Source: Bacillus massilinigeriensis
GTDB lineage: Bacteria > Bacillota > Bacilli > Bacillales > Cytobacillaceae
Assembly: GCF_900117315.1 (NCBI RefSeq)
Contig: NZ_LT630337.1
Location: 564,322-628,321 of the forward strand
DNA length: 64,000 nucleotides
Reading direction: 5' to 3'
Made by a program: the position numbers and the translations under genes. The notes beneath the pieces are model-generated. The model saw only the letters and a program-made list of their open reading frames with translations. It made no database searches and had not been told where the DNA came from. Shown here one piece after another: positions 1-10,764 of this stretch. Positions within the stretch are counted from its first letter, which is position 1; each line of letters starts with the position of its first letter.

Positions 1-41
1 ACGTGGAGCTGACAAATACTAATCGATCGAGGACTTAACCA
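1..41 (+). rRNA. 23S ribosomal RNA, 3' end (partial)
   Basis: The first bases match the conserved 3' terminus of Bacillus 23S rRNA, ending in cgaggacttaacc. Only this tail is in the window; the body of the gene lies upstream. The 5S gene follows on the same strand, so this is the end of an rRNA operon, as found upstream of ctsR in B. subtilis. The exact mature end is inferred from the family, not visible. Confidence 0.9.
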
Positions 42-241
42 AATAGAAAAGCAGAGGCGACTGTTCAGCTTCGACAGACGTTGGAGAGCCGGCGCTGCAA
101 ATCCTGATTTTTGGATTTGTAGGGACGGATCGAAACGGCCAAGAAGCTAGGAGCCGGAGCTAGACAACTGATTACGAAGTAATTCTTTCTTCTTCCACAT
201 TATCTAGTTTTGAGAGAACAAACTCTCTAATTGAATAAAAG
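42..241 (+). other. 23S-5S internal transcribed spacer with hairpins
   Basis: About 200 bases separate 23S from 5S, longer than the roughly 55-base spacer I recall for B. subtilis. Two short hairpins are visible: caaatcc/ggatttg (about 99-122) and gagag/ctctc (212-227). No tRNA cloverleaf is present. The stretch probably contains pre-rRNA processing sites; the enzyme maturing 23S ends in Bacillus, Mini-III, is encoded in this window at 14711. Confidence 0.6.
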
Positions 242-359
242 TCTGGTGGCGATAGCGAGAAGGCCACACCCGTTCCCATACCGAACACGGAAGTTAAGCT
301 TCAAGAGCGCCGATGGTAGTTGGGGGTTCTCCCCCTGTGAGAGTAGGACGTTGCCAGGC
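242..359 (+). rRNA. rrf: 5S ribosomal RNA
   Basis: A 118-base stretch closely matches Bacillus 5S rRNA. It starts tctggtggcgatagcg, contains the central ccgaacacggaagttaagc and ends gtaggacgttgccaggc; the two ends pair to form helix I. It is part of the 50S subunit. It is the last gene of the rRNA operon and is followed directly by a terminator. Confidence 0.95.
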
Positions 360-370
360 AAAAATTAAAA

Positions 371-395
371 AACAGTCCTTTGAGACTGTTTTTTT
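371..395 (+). terminator. Intrinsic terminator of the rRNA operon
   Basis: Stem aacagtc/gactgtt (371-377 with 384-390) with a six-base loop, followed by a run of T. It lies 12 bases after 5S rRNA, as expected for the operon end. Confidence 0.85.
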
Positions 396-847
396 AATTA
401 GGTTATATATTCTTTTAAATATGTTAATTTTCAGTGATCTTATCATATAGCCAAGGGATCCCAAAAAAGAATTTTTTTCCAGACAGAACTGAGAGAGAAG
501 TAAATAGACTTATAACTTTCGTCAAGAAAATCAGTACTAATAAATTAATGAAGAATATCCTCCAATATAGGATGAATACTTTCAATAAACTCCCCCAATA
601 AAGTCTTCCGACTATATTAGTCAATTCTCTATTTTACATTATTATTCCTTTTACTACCATTCTACTTTGTTGATTTAAAAACTAAGCATTTATTTTTTCG
701 GTCGTATGCAATCATCGTCATTTCACATTAATTCAGAAATGTACTTGATCAACTTAAGCCCACCAATATTCAAAAATTTTTATGTAATATATACAACAGG
801 TTTGAGAAGTTGATAAAAAGGAGAAGGTATTAGAGTGTTCTTCATCA
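396..847. other. AT-rich intergenic region, no supported gene
   Basis: The stretch between the rRNA operon and the ctsR promoter is very AT-rich. A 66-codon open frame on the minus strand (424-624) starts at TTG, has no convincing ribosome binding site and is not recognised, so I do not call it. I see nothing else that can be supported. Confidence 0.5.
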
Positions 848-877
848 TTGCAAATACATATAAATATCATGTATAAT
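848..877 (+). promoter_or_regulatory. Sigma-A promoter of the ctsR operon
   Basis: TTGCAA (848-853), 18-base spacer, TATAAT (872-877). It lies just upstream of the CtsR operator, so repressor bound at 881-897 would cover the transcription start. Confidence 0.7.
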
Positions 878-880
878 TAA

Positions 881-897
881 TGTCAAATATAGTCAAA
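881..897 (+). promoter_or_regulatory. CtsR operator (heptad direct repeat)
   Basis: tGTCAAATATAGTCAAA carries two GTCAAA half sites in direct repeat with the spacing of the known CtsR box (GGTCAAA-NAN-GGTCAAA), with a single-base mismatch at the start of each heptad. It sits immediately after the -10 box and before ctsR, which predicts autoregulation of ctsR-mcsA-mcsB-clpC. Confidence 0.85.
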
Positions 898-920
898 GTC
901 AGAATGAGGGGGGAGGACTG

Positions 921-1382
921 ATGAGAAATATTTCGGATATAATCGAAAGCTATTTGAAACAGGTATTAGAAATGAGCGATGAGGATATCGTTGAAATTAA
1001 AAGAAGCGAAATAGCAGATAAGTTTCGATGTGTTCCATCTCAGATAAATTATGTTATTAATACTCGTTTTACTATCGAAAAGGGATATGTTGTTGAGAGT
1101 AAGCGAGGTGGTGGCGGCTACATTCGAATTATTAAAGTACAGTCATATGATTATGCTCATTTAATTGATCAATTGCTCTCTCTAATACAGGATAGGATTT
1201 CACAAAATAGTGCTGAAAATGTAATTTTTCGATTAGTGGATGAAGAGGTAATAACAAAAAGAGAAGCAAAGATTATGTTAAGTGTTATTGATCGTTCGGT
1301 TCTTTATATAGACCTCCCGTATAGGGATGAACTACGGGCTAGAATGTTAAAAGCCATGCTTACCACAATAAAGTATAAGTAA
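921..1382 (+). CDS. ctsR: Transcriptional repressor CtsR
   Basis: Repressor of class III heat-shock (clp) genes. The 153-residue length is normal for the family. An N-terminal winged helix-turn-helix is followed by the glycine-rich wing RGGGGYIRI (residues 62-70), which in B. subtilis CtsR acts as the intrinsic heat sensor and includes the arginine attacked by McsB. The C-terminal half is the helical domain. It starts at ATG behind a strong gaggggggagg ribosome binding site. It is first in the operon with its own modulators mcsA and mcsB and its target clpC, and has a CtsR box directly upstream, so heat derepression of the whole operon is expected. Confidence 0.97.
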   Translation: MRNISDIIESYLKQVLEMSDEDIVEIKRSEIADKFRCVPSQINYVINTRFTIEKGYVVESKRGGGGYIRIIKVQSYDYAHLIDQLLSLIQDRISQNSAENVIFRLVDEEVITKREAKIMLSVIDRSVLYIDLPYRDELRARMLKAMLTTIKYK

Positions 1383-1409
1383 TGGAAGTCGGCAAGTGAG
1401 GTGTAGGAA

Positions 1410-1958
1410 ATGATTTGTCAAGAATGTAATGAAAGACCAGCAACTTTACATTTTACAAAAATAAATAATGGTCAAAAAACTGAATTTCATTTATGTGAAA
1501 AGTGCGCTCAGGAGAAGGGTGAAAGTGCTATTTTAGGGAGCAATAAAGGTTTCTCCATTAACAATTTATTAGCTGGATTATTAAATATCGAACCCACCTT
1601 CCATGCCACAAAGCAAGCACCTTTTTATCAGCAAAATGTTTTGCAGTGTAATCAATGCTCAATGACTTATCAGCAATTTATACAGGTTGGACGTTTTGGA
1701 TGTGCTCACTGTTATGAGGCATTTTCTGAACAATTAAAACCAATTCTTAGAAGACTTCATAGTGGAAATTGGACTCATACAGGAAAAATTCCAAAGAGAA
1801 TTGGTGGTAATATTCACCTCCGTAAGGAACTTGAAGAATTGAAACAGAATTTAAAAGACTTAATTACTCGAGAGGAATTTGAAACTGCTGCCAAAGTTAG
1901 GGATCAAATCCGCTATTTAGAGGGTAAGATTAATGAAAGTAATGAAGGAGGGGAGTAG
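1410..1958 (+). CDS. mcsA: McsA, zinc-binding activator of the arginine kinase McsB
   Basis: McsA binds and activates McsB and helps deliver phospho-arginine-marked proteins to ClpCP. Visible zinc-binding pairs are C3/C6 with C29/C32, and a second set CNQC...CAHC in the middle of the protein. The C-terminal 40 residues form a UVR-type helical hairpin ([19 protein letters not shown]) shared with ClpC and UvrB. The length of 182 residues fits the family. The gene lies 27 bases after ctsR and two bases before the mcsB start codon, so translation with mcsB is probably coupled. Confidence 0.95.
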   Translation: MICQECNERPATLHFTKINNGQKTEFHLCEKCAQEKGESAILGSNKGFSINNLLAGLLNIEPTFHATKQAPFYQQNVLQCNQCSMTYQQFIQVGRFGCAHCYEAFSEQLKPILRRLHSGNWTHTGKIPKRIGGNIHLRKELEELKQNLKDLITREEFETAAKVRDQIRYLEGKINESNEGGE

Positions 1959-1960
1959 GT

Positions 1961-3028
1961 TTGTCTTTAGAACGATTTATTAATCAAGCTGTTAGTTCAT
2001 GGATGAATGCAGAAGGTCCGGATTCAGACATTGTTCTAAGCTCCCGAATTCGTTTGGCTAGAAATCTAAGCGAATATAAATTTCCAACATTATTTTCTAG
2101 TGAAGAGGCCAATGATATTATTCGAATTATTGAAGAAAAAGCTAATAATTGGGATGTTGAAGGCATAAGCCAATTTGAACTATTGAAAATGGTTGAGCTG
2201 CAGCCTCTCCAAAAAAGAGTATTAGTAGAAAAGCATTTAATCAGTCCTACACTTGCTGAAGGTTCAGGTAATGGAGCATGCCTCCTTTCTGAAAATGAAG
2301 AGGTTAGTATAATGATCAATGAAGAGGATCATATTCGTATTCAATGCATTTTCCCTGGCTTTCAAATATCAGAAGCTCTGATTATGGCTAACACAATTGA
2401 TGATTGGCTTGAAGAAGATGTAAACTATGCCTTTGATGAAAAAATTGGTTACTTAACAAGTTGTCCTACAAATGTTGGAACAGGTTTAAGAGCTTCCGTT
2501 ATGATGCATTTACCCGCACTTGTATTAACTCATCAAATGAATCAAATTATCCCAGCTATAAACCAGCTTGGACTAGTTGTTAGGGGGATATATGGTGAAG
2601 GAAGTGAGGCCCTTGGAAATATATTTCAAATTTCAAATCAAATTACTTTAGGGAAATCAGAAGAGGATATTGTAGAAGATTTGAAAAGTGTTGTGGGTCA
2701 GCTTATTTCTCAAGAAAGGTCTGCTAGGGAAGCATTAGTAAAAACTTCAAACATACAATTAGAAGACAGAGTGTTTCGTTCATATGGGGTACTTTCCAAC
2801 TGCCGAATTATTGAAACGAAAGAAGCTGCTAGATGCTTGTCTGATGTTCGGCTTGGGATTGATATGGGATATTTGAAGAATATTTCTAAAAATATATTAA
2901 ATGAATTAATGATTTTAACTCAACCAGGATTTTTACAGCAATACGCAGGTGGTCCTTTAAGGCCTGACGAGCGTGATTTTCGTCGTGCTTCATTAATTAG
3001 AGAAAGAATAAATATGGAAAACGAATAG
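1961..3028 (+). CDS. mcsB: Protein arginine kinase McsB
   Basis: Phosphorylates arginine residues, marking CtsR and misfolded proteins for degradation by ClpCP. The phosphagen-kinase catalytic fold is evident from the nucleotide-binding motif [11 protein letters not shown] near the N-terminus and the [12 protein letters not shown] loop around C168. The 355-residue length is typical. The start is TTG at 1961 behind aggagggga, matching the family N-terminus (MSLERFI). It lies between its activator mcsA and the unfoldase clpC, the standard arrangement in low-GC Gram-positives. Confidence 0.96.
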   Translation: MSLERFINQAVSSWMNAEGPDSDIVLSSRIRLARNLSEYKFPTLFSSEEANDIIRIIEEKANNWDVEGISQFELLKMVELQPLQKRVLVEKHLISPTLAEGSGNGACLLSENEEVSIMINEEDHIRIQCIFPGFQISEALIMANTIDDWLEEDVNYAFDEKIGYLTSCPTNVGTGLRASVMMHLPALVLTHQMNQIIPAINQLGLVVRGIYGEGSEALGNIFQISNQITLGKSEEDIVEDLKSVVGQLISQERSAREALVKTSNIQLEDRVFRSYGVLSNCRIIETKEAARCLSDVRLGIDMGYLKNISKNILNELMILTQPGFLQQYAGGPLRPDERDFRRASLIRERINMENE

Positions 3029-3046
3029 GAAAAGGAGGAAGAGAAA

Positions 3047-5482
3047 ATGATGTTTGGACGTTTTACAGAAAGAGCTCAGAAGGTTCTTGCATTAGCTCAG
3101 GAAGAGGCAATTCGATTAGGGCATAATAATATTGGAACGGAACATATTTTACTCGGACTTGTTCGTGAAGGTGAAGGGATTGCTGCAAAGGCTTTATATG
3201 CTCTTGGTTTAGGTTCAGATAAAGTGCAAAAGGAAGTTGAGAATTTAATTGGTCGAGGCCAGGATGTATCACAAAGTATTCATTATACTCCAAGAGCAAA
3301 AAAGGTAATTGAGCTTTCCATGGATGAGGCTCGTAAATTGGGCCATTCCTATGTTGGAACAGAACATATCCTCCTTGGACTTATTCGTGAAGGTGAAGGG
3401 GTAGCTGCAAGGGTATTGAATAACTTAGGTGTTAGCTTAAATAAGGCCCGTCAGCAGGTACTTCAGCTCCTTGGTAGCAACGAATCTGGTAACCATCAAG
3501 GTGGTTCACCATCAAATGTTAATACACCAACATTAGATAGTTTAGCAAGAGACTTAACAGCCATTGCAAGAGAAGGTAGCCTTGATCCAGTGATTGGTAG
3601 AAGCAAAGAAATTCAGCGGGTCATTGAAGTGTTAAGCCGAAGGACGAAAAACAATCCGGTACTAATTGGGGAACCTGGCGTAGGGAAAACAGCGATTGCT
3701 GAAGGGCTTGCACAGCAAATTGTCGACAATGAAGTTCCTGAAATCCTCCGTGACAAACGCGTTATGACTCTTGATATGGGAACAGTTGTAGCTGGTACAA
3801 AGTATCGTGGAGAATTTGAAGATCGATTGAAAAAGGTCATGGACGAAATCCGCCAAGCAGGAAATATTATTCTATTCATTGATGAGCTTCATACATTAAT
3901 TGGGGCAGGAGGAGCAGAGGGGGCCATTGATGCATCGAATATTTTGAAACCCTCCCTAGCGCGTGGAGAGCTTCAATGTATCGGAGCGACAACCCTTGAT
4001 GAATATCGAAAATATATTGAGAAGGATGCTGCCCTAGAGCGTCGCTTCCAACCTATTATGGTAGATGAGCCAACATCTGAAGAATCTATTCAAATATTAA
4101 AGGGTTTACGAGATCGTTATGAGGCCCATCATAGAGTATCGATTACAGATGATGCGATTGATGCTGCTGTCAAGCTATCGGACCGATACATCTCAGATCG
4201 TTTCTTACCTGACAAAGCAATTGATTTAATTGATGAGGCTGGATCAAAGGTTAGATTACGTTCATATACAACTCCTCCAAACTTAAAAGAGCTTGAACAA
4301 AAGCTTGAGGCTGTTAGAAAGGAAAAGGATGCAGCTGTTCAAAGTCAGGAATTTGAAAAGGCAGCATCTTTAAGAGATTCCGAACAACGTTTACGTGAAC
4401 AGCTAGAAGAAACAAAAAAAGGTTGGAAGGAAAAACAAGGACAAGAAAATTGTGAGGTAACTGTAGAGGATATCGCTAATGTTGTTTCAAGTTGGACTGG
4501 AATTCCAGTCTCAAAACTGGCCCAAACAGAAACGGAAAAACTTTTAAAGCTTGAAGAAATTTTACACGATCGAGTTATTGGCCAAGAAGAGGCAGTAATT
4601 GCAATTTCTAAAGCAGTTCGCCGTGCTAGAGCAGGTTTAAAGGATCCAAAACGTCCAATTGGTTCATTCATCTTCTTAGGTCCAACTGGTGTAGGGAAAA
4701 CAGAGCTGGCTAGGGCATTGGCAGAGGCTATGTTTGGTGATGAGGATGCCATGATTCGGATTGATATGTCTGAATACATGGAAAAACATTCAACTTCCAG
4801 ACTTGTTGGTTCACCTCCTGGATATGTAGGATATGAGGAAGGTGGACAATTAACGGAAAAGGTACGTAGAAAACCTTATTCTGTAATCTTACTAGATGAA
4901 ATTGAAAAAGCTCATCCAGATGTATTTAATATTCTTTTACAGGTATTAGAGGATGGACGATTAACTGATTCTAAAGGAAGAACAGTAGATTTTCGAAATA
5001 CGGTATTAATTATGACCTCAAATGTTGGAGCACAAGCATTAAAGAGAAATAAATATGTTGGATTTAACATCCAAGATGGGGAACAAGATTATAAGGATAT
5101 GAAAGGGAAGGTTATGGAAGAGTTGAAGAAGGCCTTCCGTCCAGAATTCCTAAATCGTATTGATGAAATCATTGTTTTCCATGCTTTAGAGAAGAAGCAT
5201 TTAAAAGAAATCGTAACATTAATGTCAGAACAGTTAACGAAACGATTACAAGAGCAAGATATCGCTCTTGAATTAACCGATTCCGCAAAAGAAAAAATTG
5301 CTGATGAAGGATACGATCCAGAATATGGAGCTCGCCCATTGCGTAGAGCCATTCAAAAACATATAGAGGATCGGTTATCCGAAGAACTTCTAAAAGGAAC
5401 CGTATTAACTGGTCAAAATATCATTATTGACGTGGAAAATGGTGAATTCGTGGTAAAGACGAGTGAAACTGTAAATAAGTAA
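3047..5482 (+). CDS. clpC: ATP-dependent unfoldase ClpC
   Basis: Hsp100 ATPase that unfolds substrates for the ClpP protease; with MecA or McsB it removes damaged and regulatory proteins. Two Clp-N repeats cover about residues 1-145. The first AAA domain has Walker A GEPGVGKT near residue 207 and Walker B LFIDELH. A UVR-containing middle domain lies near 420-455. The second AAA domain has GPTGVGKT near 545 and LLDEIEKAH. The 811-residue length is normal. It is last in the ctsR operon and is followed by a clear hairpin at 5535. Confidence 0.97.
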   Translation: MMFGRFTERAQKVLALAQEEAIRLGHNNIGTEHILLGLVREGEGIAAKALYALGLGSDKVQKEVENLIGRGQDVSQSIHYTPRAKKVIELSMDEARKLGHSYVGTEHILLGLIREGEGVAARVLNNLGVSLNKARQQVLQLLGSNESGNHQGGSPSNVNTPTLDSLARDLTAIAREGSLDPVIGRSKEIQRVIEVLSRRTKNNPVLIGEPGVGKTAIAEGLAQQIVDNEVPEILRDKRVMTLDMGTVVAGTKYRGEFEDRLKKVMDEIRQAGNIILFIDELHTLIGAGGAEGAIDASNILKPSLARGELQCIGATTLDEYRKYIEKDAALERRFQPIMVDEPTSEESIQILKGLRDRYEAHHRVSITDDAIDAAVKLSDRYISDRFLPDKAIDLIDEAGSKVRLRSYTTPPNLKELEQKLEAVRKEKDAAVQSQEFEKAASLRDSEQRLREQLEETKKGWKEKQGQENCEVTVEDIANVVSSWTGIPVSKLAQTETEKLLKLEEILHDRVIGQEEAVIAISKAVRRARAGLKDPKRPIGSFIFLGPTGVGKTELARALAEAMFGDEDAMIRIDMSEYMEKHSTSRLVGSPPGYVGYEEGGQLTEKVRRKPYSVILLDEIEKAHPDVFNILLQVLEDGRLTDSKGRTVDFRNTVLIMTSNVGAQALKRNKYVGFNIQDGEQDYKDMKGKVMEELKKAFRPEFLNRIDEIIVFHALEKKHLKEIVTLMSEQLTKRLQEQDIALELTDSAKEKIADEGYDPEYGARPLRRAIQKHIEDRLSEELLKGTVLTGQNIIIDVENGEFVVKTSETVNK

Positions 5483-5534
5483 AAATGATAAACACGATTG
5501 TAAAATAAAATTACAAAGAATGAAACTACTTCAG

Positions 5535-5573
5535 GAAGGTACACGTAATATTATACGTGTGCCTTCTCATTTT
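5535..5573 (+). terminator. Intrinsic terminator after clpC
   Basis: A 13-bp stem (gaaggtacacgta with tacgtgtgccttc, one G-T pair) is followed by tcatttt. It probably ends most ctsR-operon transcripts before radA. The T-run is short, so some readthrough is plausible. Confidence 0.75.
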
Positions 5574-5683
5574 AAGGAATTCTTTAAATGAAAATAATAA
5601 ATATTTATTGGATTCATATATAAGAATATAAGATTCAGTATTATATGGGGCTGTCTATTTTGAAGGAAAAGAGGTAATAAATT

Positions 5684-7063
5684 TTGGCCAAGAGAAAGAC
5701 GAAATTTATGTGTCAGGAATGCGGTTATGAATCCCCAAAATGGATGGGGAAATGCCCTGGTTGTGGACAATGGAATAAAATGGTCGAAGAGGTGGAAAAG
5801 GTTACTTCCCCTAGAAGAGGAGCCTTTTCACACTCCAGTGGGTCTGAAATCGTATCAAAGGCAAAGCCTATTACAGCAATAGAAACGGAAAGTGAGCCGC
5901 GTATACATACAGATTTATTAGAATTAAATCGTGTCTTAGGTGGTGGAATTGTAAAGGGTTCATTAGTTCTAATTGGCGGAGACCCAGGGATCGGAAAGTC
6001 AACCTTACTTCTACAAGTATCCTCTCAGCTTGCTAATAAGAATTACTCTACACTTTATATTTCAGGAGAGGAGTCATTAAGACAAACGAAACTTAGGGCA
6101 GAGAGATTAGGTATATCTTCAGACAATTTATTAGTATATGCTGAGACCAACTTGGATGACATTAATCGAACGATTGAAGAGGTAAACCCTACATTTGTGA
6201 TCATCGATTCTATCCAAACCATTTTTCACCCCGATATAACTTCTGCTCCGGGAAGTGTCTCACAGGTAAGAGAGTGTACGGCAGAATTAATGAGAATTGG
6301 AAAAACAAAGGGAATTGCGATATTCATCGTCGGGCATGTTACAAAAGAGGGTTCCATCGCTGGACCAAGATTATTAGAACATATGGTAGATACCGTTTTG
6401 TACTTTGAAGGGGAACGCCATCATACCTATCGAATTCTTCGCGCTGTAAAAAACCGTTTCGGTTCCACAAATGAAATGGGAATTTTTGAAATGAAGGAAT
6501 TTGGTTTAGAAGAGGTTGAAAATCCTTCTGAGATATTTCTAGAAGAACGTTCAGAAGGAGCGTCGGGTTCAACAGTTGTTGCATCTATGGAGGGAACTCG
6601 CCCAGTACTAGTAGAAATACAGGCTCTTATTTCCCCAACGAGCTTTGGCAATCCGAGGAGAATGGCTACAGGCATCGACCATAATCGAGTGTCACTACTC
6701 ATGGCCGTATTAGATAAACGTGTTGGAATGCTTTTACAAAATCAGGATGCCTATTTAAAGGTAGCTGGTGGTGTGAAGATAGACGAACCTGCCATCGATT
6801 TAGCAATTGCTGTTAGTATTGCTTCAAGCTTTAGGGATAAACCTACAAGAACTACTGATTGCATCATTGGTGAAGTTGGATTGACTGGTGAAGTACGTAG
6901 AGTATCGAGAATTGAACAAAGGGTTCAAGAAGCGGCAAAATTGGGATTTGAAAGAGTAATTTTACCAGCCAATAATATTGGGGGATGGAATGTTCCAAAT
7001 GGAATTGAACTCATAGGTGTTTCTTCTGTTTATGAAGCTCTTCAAGCGACATTAGGAGGATAA
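5684..7063 (+). CDS. radA: DNA repair protein RadA (Sms)
   Basis: RecA-like helicase that promotes branch migration in recombination and repair. N-terminal zinc finger: C10, C13, C24, C27. Walker A is [10 protein letters not shown] near residue 98. The RadA-specific KNRFG motif is present, and the C-terminal third is the Lon-protease-like domain without its catalytic residues. The 459-residue length is normal. It starts at TTG behind aaaagaggt. Only four bases separate it from disA, with which RadA cooperates in B. subtilis. A separate promoter in the 110 bases after the clpC terminator is likely, but I could not pick a convincing one. Confidence 0.96.
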   Translation: MAKRKTKFMCQECGYESPKWMGKCPGCGQWNKMVEEVEKVTSPRRGAFSHSSGSEIVSKAKPITAIETESEPRIHTDLLELNRVLGGGIVKGSLVLIGGDPGIGKSTLLLQVSSQLANKNYSTLYISGEESLRQTKLRAERLGISSDNLLVYAETNLDDINRTIEEVNPTFVIIDSIQTIFHPDITSAPGSVSQVRECTAELMRIGKTKGIAIFIVGHVTKEGSIAGPRLLEHMVDTVLYFEGERHHTYRILRAVKNRFGSTNEMGIFEMKEFGLEEVENPSEIFLEERSEGASGSTVVASMEGTRPVLVEIQALISPTSFGNPRRMATGIDHNRVSLLMAVLDKRVGMLLQNQDAYLKVAGGVKIDEPAIDLAIAVSIASSFRDKPTRTTDCIIGEVGLTGEVRRVSRIEQRVQEAAKLGFERVILPANNIGGWNVPNGIELIGVSSVYEALQATLGG

Positions 7064-7067
7064 AATA

Positions 7068-8141
7068 GTGGAGAATAAAAAGCTGAGTGAATCAACAATT
7101 AGTGAAATCCTGCAATTTATTGCCCCTGGTACACCTATTCGTGAAGGGATTGATAATGTGCTTAGAGCCAATACAGGTGGGCTCATTGTATTAGGCTATA
7201 ACGATAAGGTAAAGTCGATTGTTGATGGGGGATTTCAAATCGACTGTCCCTTTTCTCCAAGCTATTTATATGAATTGGCAAAAATGGATGGGGCAATTAT
7301 TTTAAATGAAAAGGGGAATAAAATATTAATTGCAAATGCTCAGCTTGCGCCTGACCCTAGTATCCCATCATCTGAAACGGGAATGAGGCACCGTACGGCG
7401 GAAAGAGTTGCCAAACAAACAAAGGCACTCGTTTTAGCAATCTCTCAACGTCGGAATGTTATCACATTATATCAAGGTAATATTCGTTACGCATTAAGAG
7501 ATATTGCAGTTATTCTTACAAAGGCAAATCAGGCAATTCAAACATTAGAAAAATATAAAGTAGTTCTAGAGCAAAGTATTACTGGTTTGAGCATTTTGGA
7601 GTTTGAGGAAGTAGGGACCTATGGAGATGTATTGCAGGTCTTTCACCGCTTTGAAATGGTTTTTAGGATTAAGAATGAGCTTTTAACATACTTAAGTGAA
7701 TTAGGGACCGAGGGAAGGCTCATTCGTCTCCAGATGAATGAAATACTGATAAATCTAGAGCATGAAGCGGGACTCATTATTAAAGACTATGCACATTCGA
7801 AAGAGATTAAGCCGAATGAAGTGTTAAAACGCCTACAGGAGCTTTCTTCAGGAGGTGCTTTAGAGGATTCAACCATTCTAAAACTATTGGGATATCAGGG
7901 TTATATCCATATTGATGAGTTTAAATGTCCAAGAGGTTATCGGGTTCTCCACAGAATTCCAAGACTACCACCTGTGATTATAGAGAATTTAATTGATCAT
8001 TTTAAGGAATTGCCAAAGATTATCTCTTCAACGGTTGAGGAATTGGATGATGTGGAAGGAATAGGTGAGGTAAGGGCTAGGAAAATTAAGGATGGATTGA
8101 AGTTATTAATGGAGCAATATATTGCAGACAGACAAATATAA
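7068..8141 (+). CDS. disA: DNA integrity scanning protein / diadenylate cyclase DisA
   Basis: Synthesises cyclic di-AMP from two ATP and stops when it meets branched DNA. The cyclase domain carries the signature DGA (residues 74-76) and RHR (107-109) motifs. A helical linker follows, and the C-terminal 45 residues form the helix-hairpin-helix DNA-binding domain ([17 protein letters not shown]). The 357-residue length matches the family. It starts at GTG with overlapping upstream aggaggataa as ribosome binding site. It is translated from the radA transcript. Confidence 0.97.
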   Translation: MENKKLSESTISEILQFIAPGTPIREGIDNVLRANTGGLIVLGYNDKVKSIVDGGFQIDCPFSPSYLYELAKMDGAIILNEKGNKILIANAQLAPDPSIPSSETGMRHRTAERVAKQTKALVLAISQRRNVITLYQGNIRYALRDIAVILTKANQAIQTLEKYKVVLEQSITGLSILEFEEVGTYGDVLQVFHRFEMVFRIKNELLTYLSELGTEGRLIRLQMNEILINLEHEAGLIIKDYAHSKEIKPNEVLKRLQELSSGGALEDSTILKLLGYQGYIHIDEFKCPRGYRVLHRIPRLPPVIIENLIDHFKELPKIISSTVEELDDVEGIGEVRARKIKDGLKLLMEQYIADRQI

Positions 8142-8228
8142 ATAGACGATTGAATTGAAAATATCATTATGATAAAATGAATAATTTAATTATTTGACAC
8201 TGCTATTTTGCGATGCTACCCTTATGGT

Positions 8229-8258
8229 GTGACACTGATTAAATCTATTTGTTAGAAT
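8229..8258 (+). promoter_or_regulatory. Possible sigma-A promoter for yacL
   Basis: GTGACA (8229-8234), 18-base spacer, TAGAAT (8253-8258), in the 249-base gap between disA and yacL. A TTGACA at 8194 and a TATAAT at 8365 are also present, but without good partners. This is a tentative choice. Confidence 0.35.
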
Positions 8259-8390
8259 CGTTCTTATTAGGAAATAATACTTAGTTACAGCTAAATAATA
8301 TTTCAAAACAATAACAAATGATAAAAATGTATGTTACATTAGGTTTCATTTTCATGAATTTGATTATAATGAATAAAAGGAGGTGAAAGG

Positions 8391-9473
8391 ATGTTAAAAC
8401 GAATAGTTCAAGCCTGTTTTATCATAACAGGGGGGACGCTCGGAATTATTTTAATGCCTAACTTGTACACTCGTTGGGATTTAATCGACATTCCTCTAAT
8501 TAATAATCCTTATGTATCCGCCATTATTGGTGCAATTATTTTTTATTTAATAACTTTTTGGGCGGTTGATTATATTATAGACTTTGTCAAATGGTTAGAG
8601 GAGTCTCTTGTTAAAGCTCCTATTACGGATCTGATTTTTGGAAGTGTTGGGTTAGGATTTGGATTGGTGATTGCCTTTTTAATAGGCTATGCATTAAATG
8701 CCATCGAGGTACCAATTTTAAATACTGTAGCTCCTATTCTGTTAACTCTCCTTTTTGGTTATTTAGGATTTCAAGTAGGTTTTAAGAAAAGAGATGAATT
8801 ATTGACCCTTTTCTCGAGTAAGAAGAAAAAGGCTGGAGAGGAAGAGTCAGATAAAAAAGGCAGTAATACTCTGAAATTATTAGATACCAGTGTCATTATT
8901 GATGGTCGGATTGCTGATATTTGCCAAACAGGATTTCTTGAGGGGACCATTGTGATTCCACAATTTGTCTTGGAGGAATTACAACATATTGCTGATTCTT
9001 CTGATGTGTTAAAACGAAACCGAGGTCGAAGAGGCCTGGATATATTAAACCGTATACAAAAGGAATTGTCTATCAAAGTGGAAATTTATGAAGGAGACTT
9101 TGAAGATATTCAAGAGGTAGACAGTAAGCTTGTAAAATTGGCGAAGATTACGAATGGAATCGTTGTAACAAATGATTTTAACTTAAATAAGGTTTGTGAA
9201 CTACAGCAGGTTTCGGTATTAAATATTAATGACTTAGCAAATGCCGTTAAACCAGTTGTTCTTCCGGGCGAAGAAATGCATGTTCAAGTAATAAAAGATG
9301 GGAAGGAACACAACCAGGGCGTTGCTTATTTAGATGATGGAACGATGATTGTTGTTGAGGATGGTCGTGATTATATTGGTAAGCATATCGATGTTCTTGT
9401 AACGAGTGTGTTACAGACATCTGCTGGTCGAATGATTTTTGCCAAGCCCAAATTGCTAGAAAAAGCGTTGTAG
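8391..9473 (+). CDS. yacL: Membrane-anchored PIN/TRAM domain protein YacL
   Basis: Probable membrane-bound ribonuclease-like protein of unknown substrate. The first 125 residues contain about four hydrophobic segments (near 7-25, 40-58, 77-100 and 105-122). A charged linker follows, then a PIN domain starting around residue 162 ([15 protein letters not shown]) with its acidic residues, including [10 protein letters not shown]-terminal TRAM-type RNA-binding segment ends the protein (residues about 280-350). The length of 360 is typical. It is downstream of disA, the same place as in B. subtilis. The enzymatic role is inferred from the fold only. Confidence 0.9.
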   Translation: MLKRIVQACFIITGGTLGIILMPNLYTRWDLIDIPLINNPYVSAIIGAIIFYLITFWAVDYIIDFVKWLEESLVKAPITDLIFGSVGLGFGLVIAFLIGYALNAIEVPILNTVAPILLTLLFGYLGFQVGFKKRDELLTLFSSKKKKAGEEESDKKGSNTLKLLDTSVIIDGRIADICQTGFLEGTIVIPQFVLEELQHIADSSDVLKRNRGRRGLDILNRIQKELSIKVEIYEGDFEDIQEVDSKLVKLAKITNGIVVTNDFNLNKVCELQQVSVLNINDLANAVKPVVLPGEEMHVQVIKDGKEHNQGVAYLDDGTMIVVEDGRDYIGKHIDVLVTSVLQTSAGRMIFAKPKLLEKAL

Positions 9474-9478
9474 AATAG

Positions 9479-10183
<705 letters not shown>

Positions 10184-10200
10184 TTTAAAGGAGATTGAGC

Positions 10201-10680
10201 ATGTTTAGGATTGGACAAGGTTTTGATGTACATCAATTAACAGAAGGCCGCCCGTTAATAATTGGTGGAATCCAAATCCCTTATGAAAGAGGGTTACTAG
10301 GCCATTCAGATGCTGATGTTCTTTTACATACAATCGCGGATGCAGTTTTAGGTGCTATCGGGGAAGGGGATATTGGAAGGCATTTTCCTGATACAGATCC
10401 GGCTTTTAAAGATGCGGATTCTGCCAAGTTATTGGCACATGTATGGGGAATAGTAAAAGATAAGGGTTATGATCTAGTAAACATGGATTGTACAATTATT
10501 GCACAAAAGCCAAAAATGGCACCTTATATTGGGAAAATGAAAGAAAGAATAGCGGAAATCCTGGATACGAATATTAATCAAATTAATGTAAAAGCTACAA
10601 CAACTGAAAAGCTTGGATTTACAGGTAGAGGCGAAGGAATTGCAGCACAAGCAGTTGCATTGCTGAAAAAAGCTGAATGA
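10201..10680 (+). CDS. ispF: 2-C-methyl-D-erythritol 2,4-cyclodiphosphate synthase IspF
   Basis: Forms the cyclic diphosphate intermediate of the MEP pathway. Zinc ligands D and H are visible in the N-terminal GFDVHQL motif, and [10 protein letters not shown] and the C-terminal [14 protein letters not shown] motifs are present. I choose ATG at 10201 (159 residues) because aaaggag lies seven bases upstream and the N-terminus [11 protein letters not shown] then matches the family; an in-frame TTG two codons earlier is too close to that site. Adjacent to ispD, as usual. Confidence 0.96.
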   Translation: MFRIGQGFDVHQLTEGRPLIIGGIQIPYERGLLGHSDADVLLHTIADAVLGAIGEGDIGRHFPDTDPAFKDADSAKLLAHVWGIVKDKGYDLVNMDCTIIAQKPKMAPYIGKMKERIAEILDTNINQINVKATTTEKLGFTGRGEGIAAQAVALLKKAE

Positions 10681-10692
10681 TGGAAATTTCCC

Positions 10693-10721
10693 TTTATTTA
10701 AGAATTTACGAATGATAAAAT
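10693..10721 (+). promoter_or_regulatory. Possible promoter for gltX
   Basis: An extended -10 element TGATAAAAT (10713-10721) with a weak TTTATT -35 at 10693. It lies in the 84-base gap before gltX, which is transcribed on its own in B. subtilis. Confidence 0.4.
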
Positions 10722-10764
10722 AAATCAGTTAGTGTTAATTGTGATATGCATGGAGGAATGAAAA

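Noticed and set aside
42-241. tRNA gene in the 23S-5S spacer
   Set aside because: No cloverleaf, T-loop or acceptor stem could be found.
424-624. Minus-strand 66-codon hydrophobic open frame after the rRNA operon
   Set aside because: TTG start, no ribosome binding site, AT-rich composition and no recognised family; probably chance.
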